Below are positions 21,030 through 33,325 of a DNA stretch of 64,000 nucleotides, piece by piece (within the stretch, counting starts at the first letter, position 1; every line of letters begins with the position of its first letter). This DNA comes from Pogona vitticeps (taxonomy: Eukaryota; Chordata; Lepidosauria; Squamata; Agamidae). The position numbers and the translations under genes are program-made. The DNA is taken from NCBI RefSeq assembly GCF_051106095.1, contig NC_135791.1, positions 10,454,501-10,518,500 of the forward strand, written 5' to 3'. Below the pieces are notes generated by a model. That model ran no database searches. It was not told the DNA's origin and saw only the letters and a program-made list of their open reading frames with translations.

Positions 21030-24000
21030 GTTAATAAGAGAGTTATAGAAACCAGAATATAAATCTCTATAGCAAAAGTTTGCATTAAATGACAAAACAG
21101 GGGAAAAAAAGGTTTTTGACATCCCGGTGTATTCTGAATACGATGCCCCTGTTATTCTTGAGAGGGCCTTTACAGGCTAAAAGTCAAAAATGTAACTGAT
21201 TCAGAGGGCAAAAACATGAAGAAAAATTAATTGGGCCTCAAAATAAACCTGATTTTCTTATCCCATTCACAAAATACTATGAACTGCTTTCCAGTTCTAG
21301 GCTATAGGTGGGTAATCTTGCTGCTATTAACAAATTGAACACTAATTCTCTAGCTCCCCTATTGCTTCACTAGCCATTTCTTTGAAAAGAATTGCTGTTT
21401 TTGCTGTTAGTCTCTGGAGCTGAGACTAGCAGCAGAGAGAAACAACGATCTAATGATTTTAGATTAGTTTCTATTCCAGCTTCCAAAATACATTAAATTG
21501 TTGGTGAAAAATAAAGATCTCAGATCTGTTAGGAACTCAGCGAAATGTGTTGATCAACTAAACCTAAACAGAGCTTGCTGATTTTCTAAACCACTAAGGA
21601 GAAATGATTTTTGAAAAGGAGCCATGCCTGTGCCTCAGGGTGAGAAAATTATATAATTATTACTGGAGGAAGAGTCAAGAGGATTTCAAAGTTAGGGGGA
21701 AAATATTTAAACTGCCCTAGCTCCTAGAGAAAAGGTGTGTTTAACTGTGGAAAGAAGTGACATTCTAAGTTTGAATGTACTGACCCTCAGGACAAATGCC
21801 AGCAGGCCCCTCCAAGTAAATATGGTTAAAGAGATACCCCAGGCAGGGTGTGTTTGTGTGGTGGTGGAGGAAAACTCTGATAGGAAGCAAAATAAAGATT
21901 TAATCCAGAAACAAGAAGATATACTGAGAATGTTATGTGGATTAACCCGTAGTAATGCTCCACAAATAAATAGGGAGTTCAGAGAAATAGCTGAGAAAAA
22001 AACTGAAAAACTCTAGGTACATTAGAAGCAAGGTCAGGAATTATTTTTCTCAGGATAGATTTGGTGGATGATATTATCCCAGGAAGTGATTTTGATTAAG
22101 GGCATTACACAAAGGCCTGTTGTGCCTTTCCAGTCTTCCCTCAGAGAGGGAAAGAGCAGGCCATGCCAGATCAGCTTATATGGAATCTTACCTCCCCTCC
22201 CCCATTTTTTAGACAGTTGGAGTTTGAATTCTGTTAACAAGACAGTTACAGAGACCAAAATATATACCTCTATAGCAAAAGTTTGCATTAAATGACAAAA
22301 CAGAAAAAAGGTTTTTAATATCCCAGTGTATTCTGAACAAGATGCCCCTGTATTTTGGGGGGGGGGGCATTACAGGCCCCAAAGTCAAACCTGCACTTGA
22401 TTCAGAGGGCATAAACAACATGAAGATAAACTGAACTGTTCCTCAAATGAAAGCTGATTTTGTTACCTCAAACATCCCTATAATATCCCCTTCACAAAAT
22501 ACTTTGAACTGCTTTCCAGTTCTTGGTTATAGGTGGGTAATCTTGCTGCTATAAACAAATTGGACACTAATTCTCTAATTACCCGATTGCTTAACTTCCA
22601 ATATTGACTAAAACACCATTTTAGGACACACCATTGAAGTTAAATTACTTATTTTCATTTCTCCCCTTCAACACCAAATGGAATCCTACCACGAACACGT
22701 TTTAGACAGTGGCCATGTGCACTGCTCCCAAATTTTGAATTCTGTTAACAGGCGAGTTACAGAGACCAGAAAAGACATATCAATAGCAAAAGTTTGCATT
22801 AAAAGGAGAAACAGGAAAAAAAACTTCTTGACATCCCAGTGTTTTCTGAATAGGATGTCCCTGTTATTATCAAGAGGGCCATTACAAGCCTCAGAGTCAA
22901 AACTGTAAATGATTCAGAGGGCAAAAACAATACAAAGACAAATTACCTGAAATCTAATTTTGTTATCCCAAACTTCTCTATAACATTCCCATCAAAATAG
23001 CTCCTTGAAAGTGGGGAGTGAATTAAGCATATTACTTGACATTTATTCCTAGTTTATGGAAAGGGAATGCTAGCTGAGGTTTAGAATATATTAGCATGAG
23101 AGAGAGATGTATGTTGTGAAGAATAAGCAGTGTTTGCTCGATTTAAACTTGGTCCTGACTTTTTCCCAAAGAAATACAGGACCCTTCAGTGCCACAGTCA
23201 GAGGGATCATTGATTGAATACAACTAAAAATCAAAGAATCCTTTTGTTTTGAAAAGGATTGCTGTTTTTGCTGTTAGTCTCTGGAGCTGAGAGTAGCAGC
23301 TGAGAGAAACAACAATCTAATGATTTTAGATTAGTTTCTATTCCAGCTTCCAAAATACATTAAGTTGTTGGTGAAAAATAAAGATCTCAGATCTGTTAGA
23401 ACAAAGCAAAATCTGCTGATCAACTAAACCTAAACAGGGCATGCTGATTTTCTAAACCACTGAGGAGAAATGATTTTTGAAAAAGAGCCAACCAAGCCTG
23501 TGCCTCAAGGTGGGAAAATAATATAATTATTACTGGAGGAAGTGTCAAGAGGATTCCAAAGTTAGGAGGGAAGTATTTAAACTGTCCTTGCTCCTAGAGA
23601 AAAGGTGTGTTTAACTGTGGAAAGAAAGGACTTTCTAAATTTGAATGTAGTAACCCTCAGGACAAATGCCAGCAAGCCACGCTAAGTAAATATGGTTAAA
23701 GAGATACCCCAGGCAGGGTGGGGGTGGGGTGTGTGTGAAAGACTGACAGGAAGCATAATAAAAATTTAATCCTGAAACAAGAAGATATACTGAAAATGTT
23801 ATTTGGATTAACCCTTAGTCATGCTCCACAAATAAATAGGGAGTTCACAGAAATAGCTGAGAATAAAATTGAAAAACTCTTGGTACATTAGAAGCAAGGC
23901 CAGGAATTACTTTTATGAGGATAGATTTGGTGGATGATATTATCCCAGGAAGGGATTTTCATTAAGGGTGTTGCAGAAACCCTGTTGTGCCTTTGCAGTT

Positions 24001-26550
24001 TTCCCTCAGAGATAGAAATATGAGAAGCTGGATAGTGGTGACTGCGATCATTCCAGAAACTTTATTTCACCAATAAAACATACAAGCTTCAAGGGAAGCA
24101 AGCCCACAACTGTCATGCCTTTACATCTACCCTCTTTAGATTACATTGTACATTGGAAAAATTGGAAGAGGAGCCCCTGTTGGATGACCTTCTATGGAAT
24201 CCTACCTCTCTCACACACTCAAATTGTCTAAAAGTCAAAAATGTAATTGATTCAGAGGGCAAAAACAACATGAAGAAAAATTAAGTGGGCCTCAAATGAA
24301 ACCTGATTTTCTTATCCCAAACTTCCCTGTAACATTCCCTTCACAAAAAACTATGAACCGCTTTCCAGTTCTTGGCTAGAGGTGGGTAATCTTGCTGCTA
24401 TTAACATATTGAACACTAATTCTCTAACTCCCCAATTGCTTATCTTCCAGTATTGACAAAAGCACTATTTTAGGAAACGCAACTTAAATTACTTATTTCA
24501 TTTATCTCCTTCACTAGCCATTGCAAGAACTGCATGTACCATCTTTAGATTAAATTGGAAACATTGGAAGAGCAAGGCCATGCCAAATCAGCTTATATGG
24601 AATCTTACCTCCCCTCCCCCATTTTTTAGACAGTTGGAGTTTGAATTCTGTTAACAAGACAGTTACAGAGACCAAAATATATATCTCTATAGCAAAAGTT
24701 TGCATTAAATGACAAAACAGAAAAAAGGTTTTTAACATCCCAGTGTATTCTGAACAGGATGCTCCTCTATTTTTTTAGAAGGGGCCATTACAGGCCCCAA
24801 AGTCAAACCTGCACTTGATTCAGAGGGCATAAACAACATGAAGATAAATTAAACTGTTCCTCAAATGAAAGCTGATTTTGTTACCTCAGACATCCCTATA
24901 ATATCCCCTTCACAAAATACTATGAACTGCTTTCCAGTTCTTGGTTATAGGTGGGTAATCTTGCTGCTATAAACAAATTGGACACTAATTCTCTGACTAC
25001 CCGATTGCTTAACTTCTAATATTGACTAAAGCACCATTTTAGGACACACCATTGAAGTTAAATTACTTATTTTCATTTCTCCCCTTCAACATCAAATGGA
25101 ATCCTACCACAAACACGTTTTAGACAGTTGGCCATGCTCCCAAATTTTGAATTCTGTTAACAGGCGAGTTACACAGACTAGAAAAGACATATTTATACCA
25201 AAAATCTGCATTAAATGGAGAAACAGGAAAAAAAACTTCTTGACATCCCAGTGTATTCTGAACAGGATGTCCCTGTTATTATCAAGAGGGCCATTACAGG
25301 CCCCAGAGTCAAAACTGTAAATGATTCAGAGGGCAGAAACAATACAAAGACAAATTAACTGAAATCTAATTTTGTTATCCCAAACCTCTCTTTAACATTC
25401 CCATCAAAATAGCTCCTTGAAACTGGGGAGTGAATTAAGCATATTACTTGACATTTATTCCTAGTTAATGGAAAGGGAATGCTAGCTGAGGTTTAGAATA
25501 TATTAGCATGAGAGAGAGATGTATGTTGTGAAGAATAAGCAGAGTTTGCTCGATTTAAACTTGGTCCTGACTTTTTCCCAAAAAAATACAGGACCCTTCA
25601 GCCACAGTCAGAGGGATCATTGATTGAATACAACTAAAAATCAAAGAATCCTTTTGTTTTGAAAAGAATTGCTGTTTTTCCTGTTAGTCTCTGGAGCTGA
25701 GACTAGCAGCAGAGAGAAACAACAATCTAATGATTTTAGATTAGTTTCTATTCCAGCTTCCAAAATACATTAAATTGTTGGTGAAAAATGAAGAACTCAG
25801 ATCTGTTAGGAACAAAGCAAAATCTGCTGATCAACTAATCCTAAACAGGGCATGCTGATTTTCTAAACCACTGAGGAGAAATGAGTTTTGAAAAAGAGCC
25901 AACCAAGCCTGTGCCTCAGGGTGGGAAAATAATATAATTATTACTGGAGGGTCAAGAGGATTCCAAAGTTACAGGAGAAATATTAAACTCTTAGCTCTTA
26001 GCTCTAAGCTAAACTCTTAGCTCTTCTCTAAGCTCTTAGAGAAAAGGTGTGTTTAACTGTGGAGAGAAAGGAGACTCTAAGTTTGAATGTACTTTCCCTC
26101 AGGACAAATGCCAGCAAGCCACTCCAAAAGTAAATATGGTTAAAGAGATACCCCAGGGGGGTAAGGGGCTGGGGAGTCTCTGACAGAAAGCAAAATAAAG
26201 ATTTAATCCTGAAACAACAAGATGTAAAGAGAATGTTATGTGGTAATGCTCCACAAATAAATAAGTTCACAGAAATACCAGTAGTTGAGAAAAAAATTGA
26301 AAAACTCTTGGTATATTAGAAGCATGGTCAGGAATTACTTTTATGAGAATAGATTTGGTGGATGATATTATCCCAGGAGGGGATTTTGATTAAGGGTGTT
26401 GCACAAATTCCTGTTGTGCCTTTCCAGTTTGCATTAAATGGAGAAACAGAAAAACGTTTTTTTATACTCGAGTTTATTTTGAACAGGATGCCCCTGTTTT
26501 TCTCAAGAGAACCATTACAGGCCCAAAGTCAAATCTGTGATTGATTCAAG
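21030..26550 (+). repeat. Three-copy tandem block, period about 1.9-2.4 kb
   Basis: Landmarks recur in order. GCTGTTAGTCTCTGGAGCTGA-type sequence is near 21,395, 23,270 and 25,680. GTGTTTAACTGTGG is near 21,736, 23,607 and 26,048. GATTTGGTGGATGATATTATC is near 22,058, 23,926 and 26,357. A shorter motif (ATTCTGTTAACAAGACAGTTACAGAG with AAAGTTTGCATTAAATG) recurs near 21,030, 22,235, 22,745, 24,650 and 25,155, and partly near 26,430. Copies differ by scattered substitutions and indels, so the duplication is old. The block lies inside the Gypsy-like fossil region and may be internal or LTR-derived sequence of that element. Confidence 0.65.
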
Positions 26551-27062
26551 GGCAATAACAACATGAAGAGAAATGAACTGGGCCTTGAATTAAGCCTGAT
26601 TTTTGTATCCTGAAAGCTCAGACAAAGCAGGCCCTGTCTGTAGAAACTGAACTTGCTGCAGGAGAGTGGGAAAACTTTGTCTCTAATGCAGAGTCTGATT
26701 CAGTTTGCAACTTTAAACAGGATGATGAATTTAGAAAATAAACACTGTCCAATCAACACTTGGAAGCTATTAGAAATAATGTGAGGAACAGTGAATTTGA
26801 AATAGCAGACCAAGGGGTATGTTTGCTATGGAAGAATAATCTTTTCATACAGAGAGCCAGTTCCCATGGCCAGAGTAAACAGGCAGAGGAACAGAGTGTT
26901 TTGAACTCAGGCTAAAGTCACATGTGGGGTGGAGTGGACATAGGAGATATTTTCCACAACTTGCCAAAAGGGAGAAAAAGTACATTTTGATAACGGTCAA
27001 CTTTGCCACTGGATGCTGGAGCATTGTGTTCTGTGAAGGTAGATGCAGTAACAAAAGCATCA

Positions 27063-27515
27063 ATGAAGATAAGAACATGTGAAGGGCCCTGCTGGATCAG
27101 GCCAAGGGTCCATCTAGCCCAGCTTCCTGTATCTCACAGTGGCCCCACAGAGGCCTCTGGGAGCCCATGAGACCACTAGATCCCTGTCTCCTGATCCCCT
27201 TCCCCTCCATCTGGCATTTTGAGGTACTTTCCTTTGAAGCCTAGAGATTATACATCCCCATCATGGCTTGTAACTGGTGATGCATGTTTCCTCCAGAAAT
27301 CCGTCCAATCTAGGCCAGATGTCATCACCACATCCTGTGGCAAGGAGTTCCAACCCACTAACAACCGACTGGGTGAAGAAATATGTTCTTTGGTCTTTTC
27401 TCACTCTCCTATCAGTCAGTTTGAGTGGAGTACCCTAGGTTCTAGTATTGTGTGAGAGGGAAAAGAGCTTCCCTTTATCCACTTTATCCATCCCCTGCAT
27501 AATTTTATATGTCTC
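27063..27515 (+). mobile_element. LINE-derived repeat (CR1/L3-like), left part
   Basis: Begins AAGAACATGTGAAGGGCCCTG and CTGGATCAGGCCAAGGGTCC, a repeat widespread in reptile genomes that I associate with the CR1/L3 group. It continues at 28,413 after an LTR insertion. Confidence 0.55.
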
Positions 27516-28407
27516 TGTGAGGGTTCGTGTATTCGGGCTGTCCCTTCTCCAATAAACGGACGAGACTCCTGGGGAAAGTCAAACGGCAATGTGTTTATTT
27601 CAACTTTAACATCATCAGTAACGGTTCCCATAAATGGGTTCAGGGACGTTTGGAGACCAAGGTTCGGCTTGGGAGGAGTCCATAAACTATGTACAAAGGG
27701 GTTAGAGTTCTCTGGGTTCCAGGGACCTGTTGAAGGCGGCACAGGTCCCGGTCCAGGGTTCGCTTCTTCTTCCAGGGATATCAAGGGTAGGGTCTCCTCG
27801 TCCCCACTCCAACCGTCCCAGGAGGATCCATCTTCTATTGTGTAGCCCCAGGGGCCGGGTAGCCCCCCAGCTTCCTCAGTTCGGCGATGTGCCATTGGCG
27901 TTTCCTCTCCAGCTCTCGAGCCACCGCTTCCCGCTCCTCCCGTAGCTTCCTACGCCACTCTCTCGCCTCCGTCTCACCCCAGTAAGACGGACGAGGCTTC
28001 AGCCCCAGTTGCCGGCGCCTCTCCGCCTCTTCATGTGGTACTCGGACTTGTTCCCACTTGTGGGTCCACGGATCCTCCATCCACACCCACTCCCAACCGC
28101 CCGGAATATCCCTCGGTCCTCCCCTTATATCTCCCATCCCTGCCTCTATCTCCTCCCCCCTCTTTCCCGCCTGAAACCGTCCCGTTTCGCGGGCAATTCT
28201 TAACCCCTTCAGGTCTTCTTCTAAGTCTCGGGTATCTACCCCCTTGTTTAGGGTGAGGGTTCCGCCGCACTCTGCTCCCCAGTCAGGGGTCTCCACTCCT
28301 TTCTCTTCCCGTCGCGGTGGGGATGGTGGGGGGGAAGTCTGGGTCTGGCTGCTATTCTTCAAGAGCAGCGGCACTCCAACCATGGCTTCCACCTTGGGAG
28401 CCTCACA
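27516..28407 (-). mobile_element. Solo LTR of an endogenous retrovirus (fossil)
   Basis: An 892-bp unit starts TGTGAGG and ends CCTCACA, i.e. TG...CA with short inverted ends. It is flanked on both sides by the identical 5-bp duplication GTCTC (27,511-27,515 and 28,408-28,412). The flanking LINE repeat resumes across it. On the minus strand an AATAAA (27,594-27,599) lies about 80 bp before the LTR end, the usual place for an LTR poly(A) signal. No internal region is present, so it is a solo LTR left by recombination between two LTRs. The exact duplication suggests it is younger than the repeat it interrupts. It is GC-rich, and a long frame is open in the U3-like part on the minus strand; it matches nothing I know. 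Confidence 0.8.
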
Positions 28408-28412
28408 GTCTC

Positions 28413-28680
28413 AATCAGGTCCCCGCTCAGGTGCCTTTTTTTTCTAAACTAAAGAGCCCCAAATGCTGTAGCCTTTCCTCATAAAGGAGATGCTCCATCC
28501 CAGTCATAATTTTCGTCACTCTCTTCTGCAGCTTCTCCAGTTCCATCATGTCTTCTTTGAGGTGCAATGACTAGAGCTGTAGCACTATTTCAGGTGCGGC
28601 CTTACCATTATTTTGTACAGTGGCATTATAATTTTGTCTGTTTTATTTTCAATTCCTTTTCATTCCCCAAAGAGGAGGAT
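28413..28680 (+). mobile_element. LINE-derived repeat (CR1/L3-like), right part
   Basis: Continues the repeat interrupted by the solo LTR, with CTAAAGAGCCCCAAATGCTGT, CTTCTGCAGCTTCTCCAGTT and TTCAGGTGCGGCC landmarks. Confidence 0.55.
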
Positions 28681-28739
28681 GTTGAGAAGGTAAAGGGGCT
28701 GAGCTGGCATCCAAGAGAGAAGAAAACAAATTGTTGCTG

Positions 28740-28985
28740 CCAATCAGTTACCGGGCACAATTCAAAGTGCTGGTTTTAACCTACAAAGCCCTTAATGGTC
28801 TGGGTCCAAGCAATCTCAAAGGCCGTATCTCCCATTATGAGCCAGCTCAAGTGTTAAGATAATCAGGGGAAGCTTTCTCTCAATCCCGCCACCTTCACAG
28901 GTGCATCTGGTGGGGACACAGGAGAGAGCCTTCTCTGTTGCTGCTCCCAGACTTTGGAACTCCCTCCCATAACACTCGAATTGCT
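28740..28985 (+). mobile_element. L2 LINE fragment (C-terminal end of the RT protein)
   Basis: The translation resembles FKVLVLTYKALNGLGP and then, after frame breaks, an FSAVAPxLWNSLP-like end, the same C-terminal region seen in the better L2 copy at 47,560-47,800. Confidence 0.7.
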
Positions 28986-29570
28986 GGCATATGTTGCTGC
29001 TTAATGACATTAATGGATCTGCTGTCAGAACAAAAGGGCTCCCTCAACGTTCACTCATTTCAAAATGCACAGTTAGCAAGGCTACATAAGAGTTTTCTTC
29101 TCTAATCCATCTTTCCAGAAGCAGTAAGCCGCCTTCTGCTAGCACCAGCATTTTTTTCCCTTTCCCTTTCCCTTTCAAACTAGATGATGGGTGGTTGCTT
29201 GCTTTTGATCCCATCTCAATGTTCACTTGGGCTGATTTTTCCACTTTTCAGTGATTTGTAGATTCCCAAGTTTAATATTTAGGAAGCTTTTTTCATGTTC
29301 CTTCTGCTCTTAGCTGGTGTTTCAATGTTCTTTGGTGATGGTTAAGTGGCCAATTTCTCTGCGTCCACCTTCCCCCCATACTTTACAGAGACAGCCCTGC
29401 TCCATGCTAACATGACAGATGATGGCTGGGGAGCTCCAGTTGGACGGACACACACACACACAAGTGTGTACCTAGGGCCTGGACTTGTTCAAAGACAAAG
29501 GAACAGATGGGCACGATAGATCTGGCTCCAAAACAAAAAAAGCAAACAAATAGACCCCCCTAAAACAAGG

Positions 29571-29910
29571 GACGTGGTGGCGCTGCGGGCTAAACCGCAG
29601 AAGCCTGTGCTGCAGGGTCAGAAGACCAAGCAGTCATAAGATCGAATCCACGCGACGGACTGAGCGCCCGTTGCCTGTCCCAGCTCCTGTCAACCTAGCG
29701 GTTCGAAAGCATGCAAATGCAAGTAGATAAATAGGGACCACCTTGGTGGGAAGGTAACAGCGTTCCGTGTCTAAGTCGCACTGGCCATGTGACCACGGAA
29801 GATTGTCTTCGGACAAACGCTGGCTCTATGGCTTGGAAACGGGGATGAGCACCGCCCCCTAGAGTCGAACGTGACTGGACAAAAATTGTCAAGGGGAACC
29901 TTTACCTTTT
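29571..29910 (+). mobile_element. tRNA-derived SINE with BovB-like tail (Sauria-SINE type)
   Basis: A 340-bp element flanked by the perfect 10-bp target duplication TAAAACAAGG (29,561-29,570 and 29,911-29,920). The head has tRNA-like promoter boxes (GTGGCGCTGCGGGCTAAACC and GATCGAATCC) and the 3' part ends GTCAAGGGGAACCTTTACC. Complete, with clean ends. Confidence 0.85.
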
Positions 29911-30280
29911 TAAAACAAGGGAAATTACCATGAAATGGAAGGCAAGGGGGAAGGATTGATTCAAGACTTCATCAACATCATGTGGATCTGTTAAACTAAC
30001 CCAAATCAATGGATGATGGAACCATGTCTTTATCAGGAACAAATAGGGCATGGGGTTAGGCTCCTACTCTCTAGTACTGTATTGGTAAACTGTACCCACA
30101 AGTAATAAAGGGACTTGTAAATGTTATCCCAACATTCCAGTTTACTCTTATTTTAGCTTTATATCAAAAATTCTCACTGGAGGAGAGATCACATGTGAGA
30201 ATGAATGTCACCGCCCTGCTACACAGATTTTTTTCCCCCAGTGGGCACGCGAGCCTAAAAAGGTTCACCACCACTGCTCT

Positions 30281-30515
30281 AAAGCGTGCTGCTTATATAC
30301 TGCCCCATAGCACTTCAAGCACTCTCTGGGCGGTTTACAATTTAATTATGCAGGCTACACATTGCCCCCCCAGCGAGCTGGGTACTCATTTTACTGACCT
30401 CGGAGGGATAGAAGGCTGAGTCAACCTTGAGCTGGCTACCGGGGATTGAGCCCCAGGTCGTGAGCACAGTTTTAGCTGCAATACAGCGGTTTAACTACTG
30501 CACCACGAGGCTGTC
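30281..30515 (-). mobile_element. tRNA-derived SINE with LINE-like 3' end
   Basis: Antisense copy of the family at 45,233-45,515. CTCTGGGCGGTTTACAAT near the left is the LINE-type tail; GGATTGAGCCCCAGGTCGTG and TTTAACTACTGCACCAC near the right are the tRNA-like head. Confidence 0.65.
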
Positions 30516-30982
30516 TTTTAGAACTCTTGGTGTAATTGCTATTTGTTGAAATGGTCTGCCATGTTTCAGTTTGGTCCTAATATTAATCCAATTGAAACAG
30601 AGAGAAAATAGTGGATCGGTTGGAAGGAAAAGGTCTCTCAGGTCCCCATCCTCGCCTGGTGACGCACTGCCTTGCACCCGGGTGAGGAGGGAGAGACAAG
30701 CCCTGTTTGTCCATCCTGCCTTTCCACCCACCTTCCCGCCCATTGCAAGGGAAGCACGGAGAGAAACAGATGGGTTTGGGGTGGCGCGGCAGGATTTCTA
30801 GGGACAGGGCTGGCTCGGGTCATCCTGGGTGGGTGGGAATTCGGCAGCTTTTCTGGCTTTTCTTGTTGTCCTGTTGTGGCTGGCTGGCTGTCAGGGGGGA
30901 AGAAAGTTCACCTGGCCGACTTTAAATGGCTTTGAGGGACATCAGACTTCAGATCTTCCCGTTTTCTGTGTGAGTAAATGTT

Positions 30983-31560
30983 GCAATCCATTTCCAAGGC
31001 CTTCAGATCCCCCTTGCAGATATCCTTGTGTCCAGCTGTGGTCTCCCTCTGGGGCTATGTCCCTGCACTAATTCTCCATACAGAAGATCTTTGGGAATCT
31101 GACCATCAGCCATTCTTACAACATGCCCAAGCCAACGTAGATGTCGTTGTTTCAGTAATGTATACATGCTAAAAATTCCAGCTCGTTCTAGGACTACTCT
31201 ATTTGGGACTTTGTCCTGCCAGGAGATAACAAAAATACGTCGGAGACAATGCATATGGAACGTGTTCAGCTTTCTCTCCTGCCGTGCATGAAGGGTCCCG
31301 GACTCACTGCAGTACAGGAGTGTGCTCAGGACACACGGCCTCTCCCATTTTGAAGAGACCATTGTCCAGCAGGCCAAGGCAAAGAGGCAGTCCTGAAAGC
31401 AGCAAAATCAGGGAGCTGGACAGAGGACAGATTGCATTTGTCCTCAGTGTGGAAGAGATTGTCACTCTCAAATTGGCCTTCTCAGCCACACTAGACACTG
31501 TTCCAAGTGCTCCATACAGAGCAATATATATTGTCGCTCTGATTTTTGTTGCTTTCCTTC
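30983..31560. mobile_element. LINE insertion with inverted 5' segment (twin priming)
   Basis: 30,983-31,337 is antisense: on the minus strand it reads LSTLLYCSESGTLHARQERKL and then RWLGHVVRMADGQIPKDLLY, the C-terminal end of an RTE-like LINE protein. From about 31,338 the following part of the same family is in sense orientation (TTTGAAGAGACC to CTCCATACAGAGC). The copy at 62,930-63,690 shows both parts colinear, so the order here reflects an inversion at insertion with loss of the sequence between. Confidence 0.7.
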
Positions 31561-31807
31561 TGTAAATTTTGTGTATTTTTAACCCTTTTTATAGTGTGCA
31601 TGAATATATATTTTTCTTGAATCTGAATTTAATTTCAAATTTTTTATCTTGAAATTTTAGTTCCTCCTTTGCGTTTGTTTTTATGCCCTTTTTACATTTC
31701 TTTTTGCATCTTAAAATTCACGTGTAACTAAATCATTAAATGTTACTGTTTTTTGGGGGCATTTCATTTTCTTGCAATTGAATTTTATTTTCAGGGGTCA
31801 TTGGATT

Positions 31808-31880
31808 TGAATGAATGAATGAATGAATGAATGAATGAATGAATGAATGAATGAATGAATAAATAAATAAATAAATAAAT
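31808..31880. repeat. (TGAA)n then (TAAA)n microsatellite
   Basis: Uninterrupted TGAA repeats passing into TAAA repeats, probably the tail of a LINE. Confidence 0.9.
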
Positions 31881-31884
31881 ATCA

Positions 31885-31960
31885 CCGCATGGAGGGGGGC
31901 AATGATAACTTCCTCAATGGCTCAAGGGGGCGTTTCTTTCAAAAAGGTTAAGAACCACTG
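31885..31960 (-). mobile_element. hAT-type transposon end
   Basis: Ends AAAAAGGTTAAGAACCACTG, the reverse complement of the CAGTGGTTCTTAACC terminus common in hAT non-autonomous elements. Confidence 0.5.
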
Positions 31961-33091
31961 GTATAAAATATTTTCCCCCAGTTTTGATACAGGCAAAATA
32001 CTTAGGATGTGGACTTCTCCAAAATAAACTCACATTAAAATCAGTACATCACCAAATTTTTGTCTTTACTTTTAATTTTTCTTCAGTTTTTGGCTTAATA
32101 TGCTAGCAGACTGGCAACATCCTGTTGCTTAGCAGCGTAAACTGCACTCAAGTAGACACCCTGAGTGAGTGGAGATTTCGTGACCCAAACCGTCCCTCAG
32201 TTCCACTGTCTGAAGGGGCCCCCCTCAGCGCATGCACGTGCTGAAGTCTTCAGTCTTTTCTAGCCTCGTTCTATGTTAATTCTAGCTACTACCATCACAA
32301 ATCAGAATAAATGTTTATGGAACAGGTAATGTAGATATGTGGAAGATGACTTGATTCACAAAATCTAATAAATAAAAAGTATCTGTCTTTAAGGCACCAC
32401 AACATTGAATGTCTTTTTTGCCTGAAGAGCTTTTTAAGAAATACTATATCACCTATATACTAAGGCATCTGAACATTATAGCTGAAGTGCAATCAAGGGC
32501 CAAGTCTAAGAGATGCAATAGTGGCAGGGTTGGGGAGGCAGCACGGGCCAACCTCCATGCACCCCCCCCCCCCCCATGAATCAACCAGCGGCACTTTGGT
32601 GATCTAGCTGGTGCAGCATGGAGGCCAAGAACCTTGATCTATCAGGAACATCTGTGAGAGCCAAACCCCTGCCACCATGGGGATCCCCAGCGCCACAAGG
32701 GACCAGGAGGAAGAGCAGCCCACCAGAGATGGGAGTCCACTGAGGAAGGCTAGCACTGGTCATGAGCTGGTGGTGGTGGGGAAGTGTTTCAGGGGAGAGG
32801 GCAGAGCAGGTGGCTATGGGTACAAAAAAAAAAACATCAGCTAGAGAAGTGGGGAAACCAGAGCTACAGAAGATGGAAGAGTGAACTGGTGACAGCCAGC
32901 CAAGTTAGGAAAGCTCTGTGCCCCTGCAGAGGACCCCAAATATGCCTTCATCAGGGACACACCACAATTTTGACCCACACATATAAGAGAATGGTTGTGT
33001 CTGTGTTGAGCAACTGTGGCACAGGCGCAGCACTTACAGAGAAAGGGCTGGAGAATAAACAGTGAATAAACTTAGTCATGGAATTGTTAGC

Positions 33092-33325
33092 TAGCTGGAT
33101 AGCTGAGTGGTTTAGGTATTTGGCACAGGTCAAGGGTTCAGTTTGATTCCTAACTGTGCCTTGTGTGAAAAAAGACAGCCTATGTGGTCTTGAGCAAGTG
33201 GCAGTCCCTGAATGCCCCTAGAAGGGAAGGGTAAACCACTCCTGTGGATTATCTGCTTTAAAACCCTTAGAAAAGGTTGTCCTTAAGTGGGAATTGCATA
33301 CACATGGGCTGTTACCACAGGAGAG
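33092..33325 (+). mobile_element. tRNA-derived SINE
   Basis: Head with TAGCTGAGTGGTTTAGGT and GGTTCAGTTTGATTCC (A- and B-box-like), followed by GGGAAGGGTAAACCACTCCTG, a body common in lizard SINEs. No clear target duplication. Confidence 0.65.

Larger units (their letters stand above)
19430..27050 (+). mobile_element. Decayed Ty3/Gypsy-type LTR retrotransposon region (fossil)
   Basis: Scattered relics of one or more Gypsy-type elements, all on the plus strand. A reverse-transcriptase piece lies near 19,433-19,600 (DGSIRFCTGYKKVNAV, then DLYPVPQISDFIDKLGEAK). A protease-like piece with an aspartic-protease VDTG signature lies near 20,150-20,450. A linker like the one before integrase lies near 26,620-26,960. 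The RT piece precedes the protease piece, the reverse of the family's normal order, so the region is rearranged or holds more than one copy. It is heavily broken and looks old. I could not define LTRs with confidence. Between the pieces lie an inserted LINE-like tail and a tandem block described separately. Confidence 0.55.
31561..33090. other. No gene; simple repeats and minor repeat remnants
   Basis: AT-rich sequence after a LINE end, a (TGAA)n tract, a hAT-like end near 31,960, and a poly-C run at about 32,563-32,575. No splice-flanked or family-matching frame seen. Confidence 0.4.
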
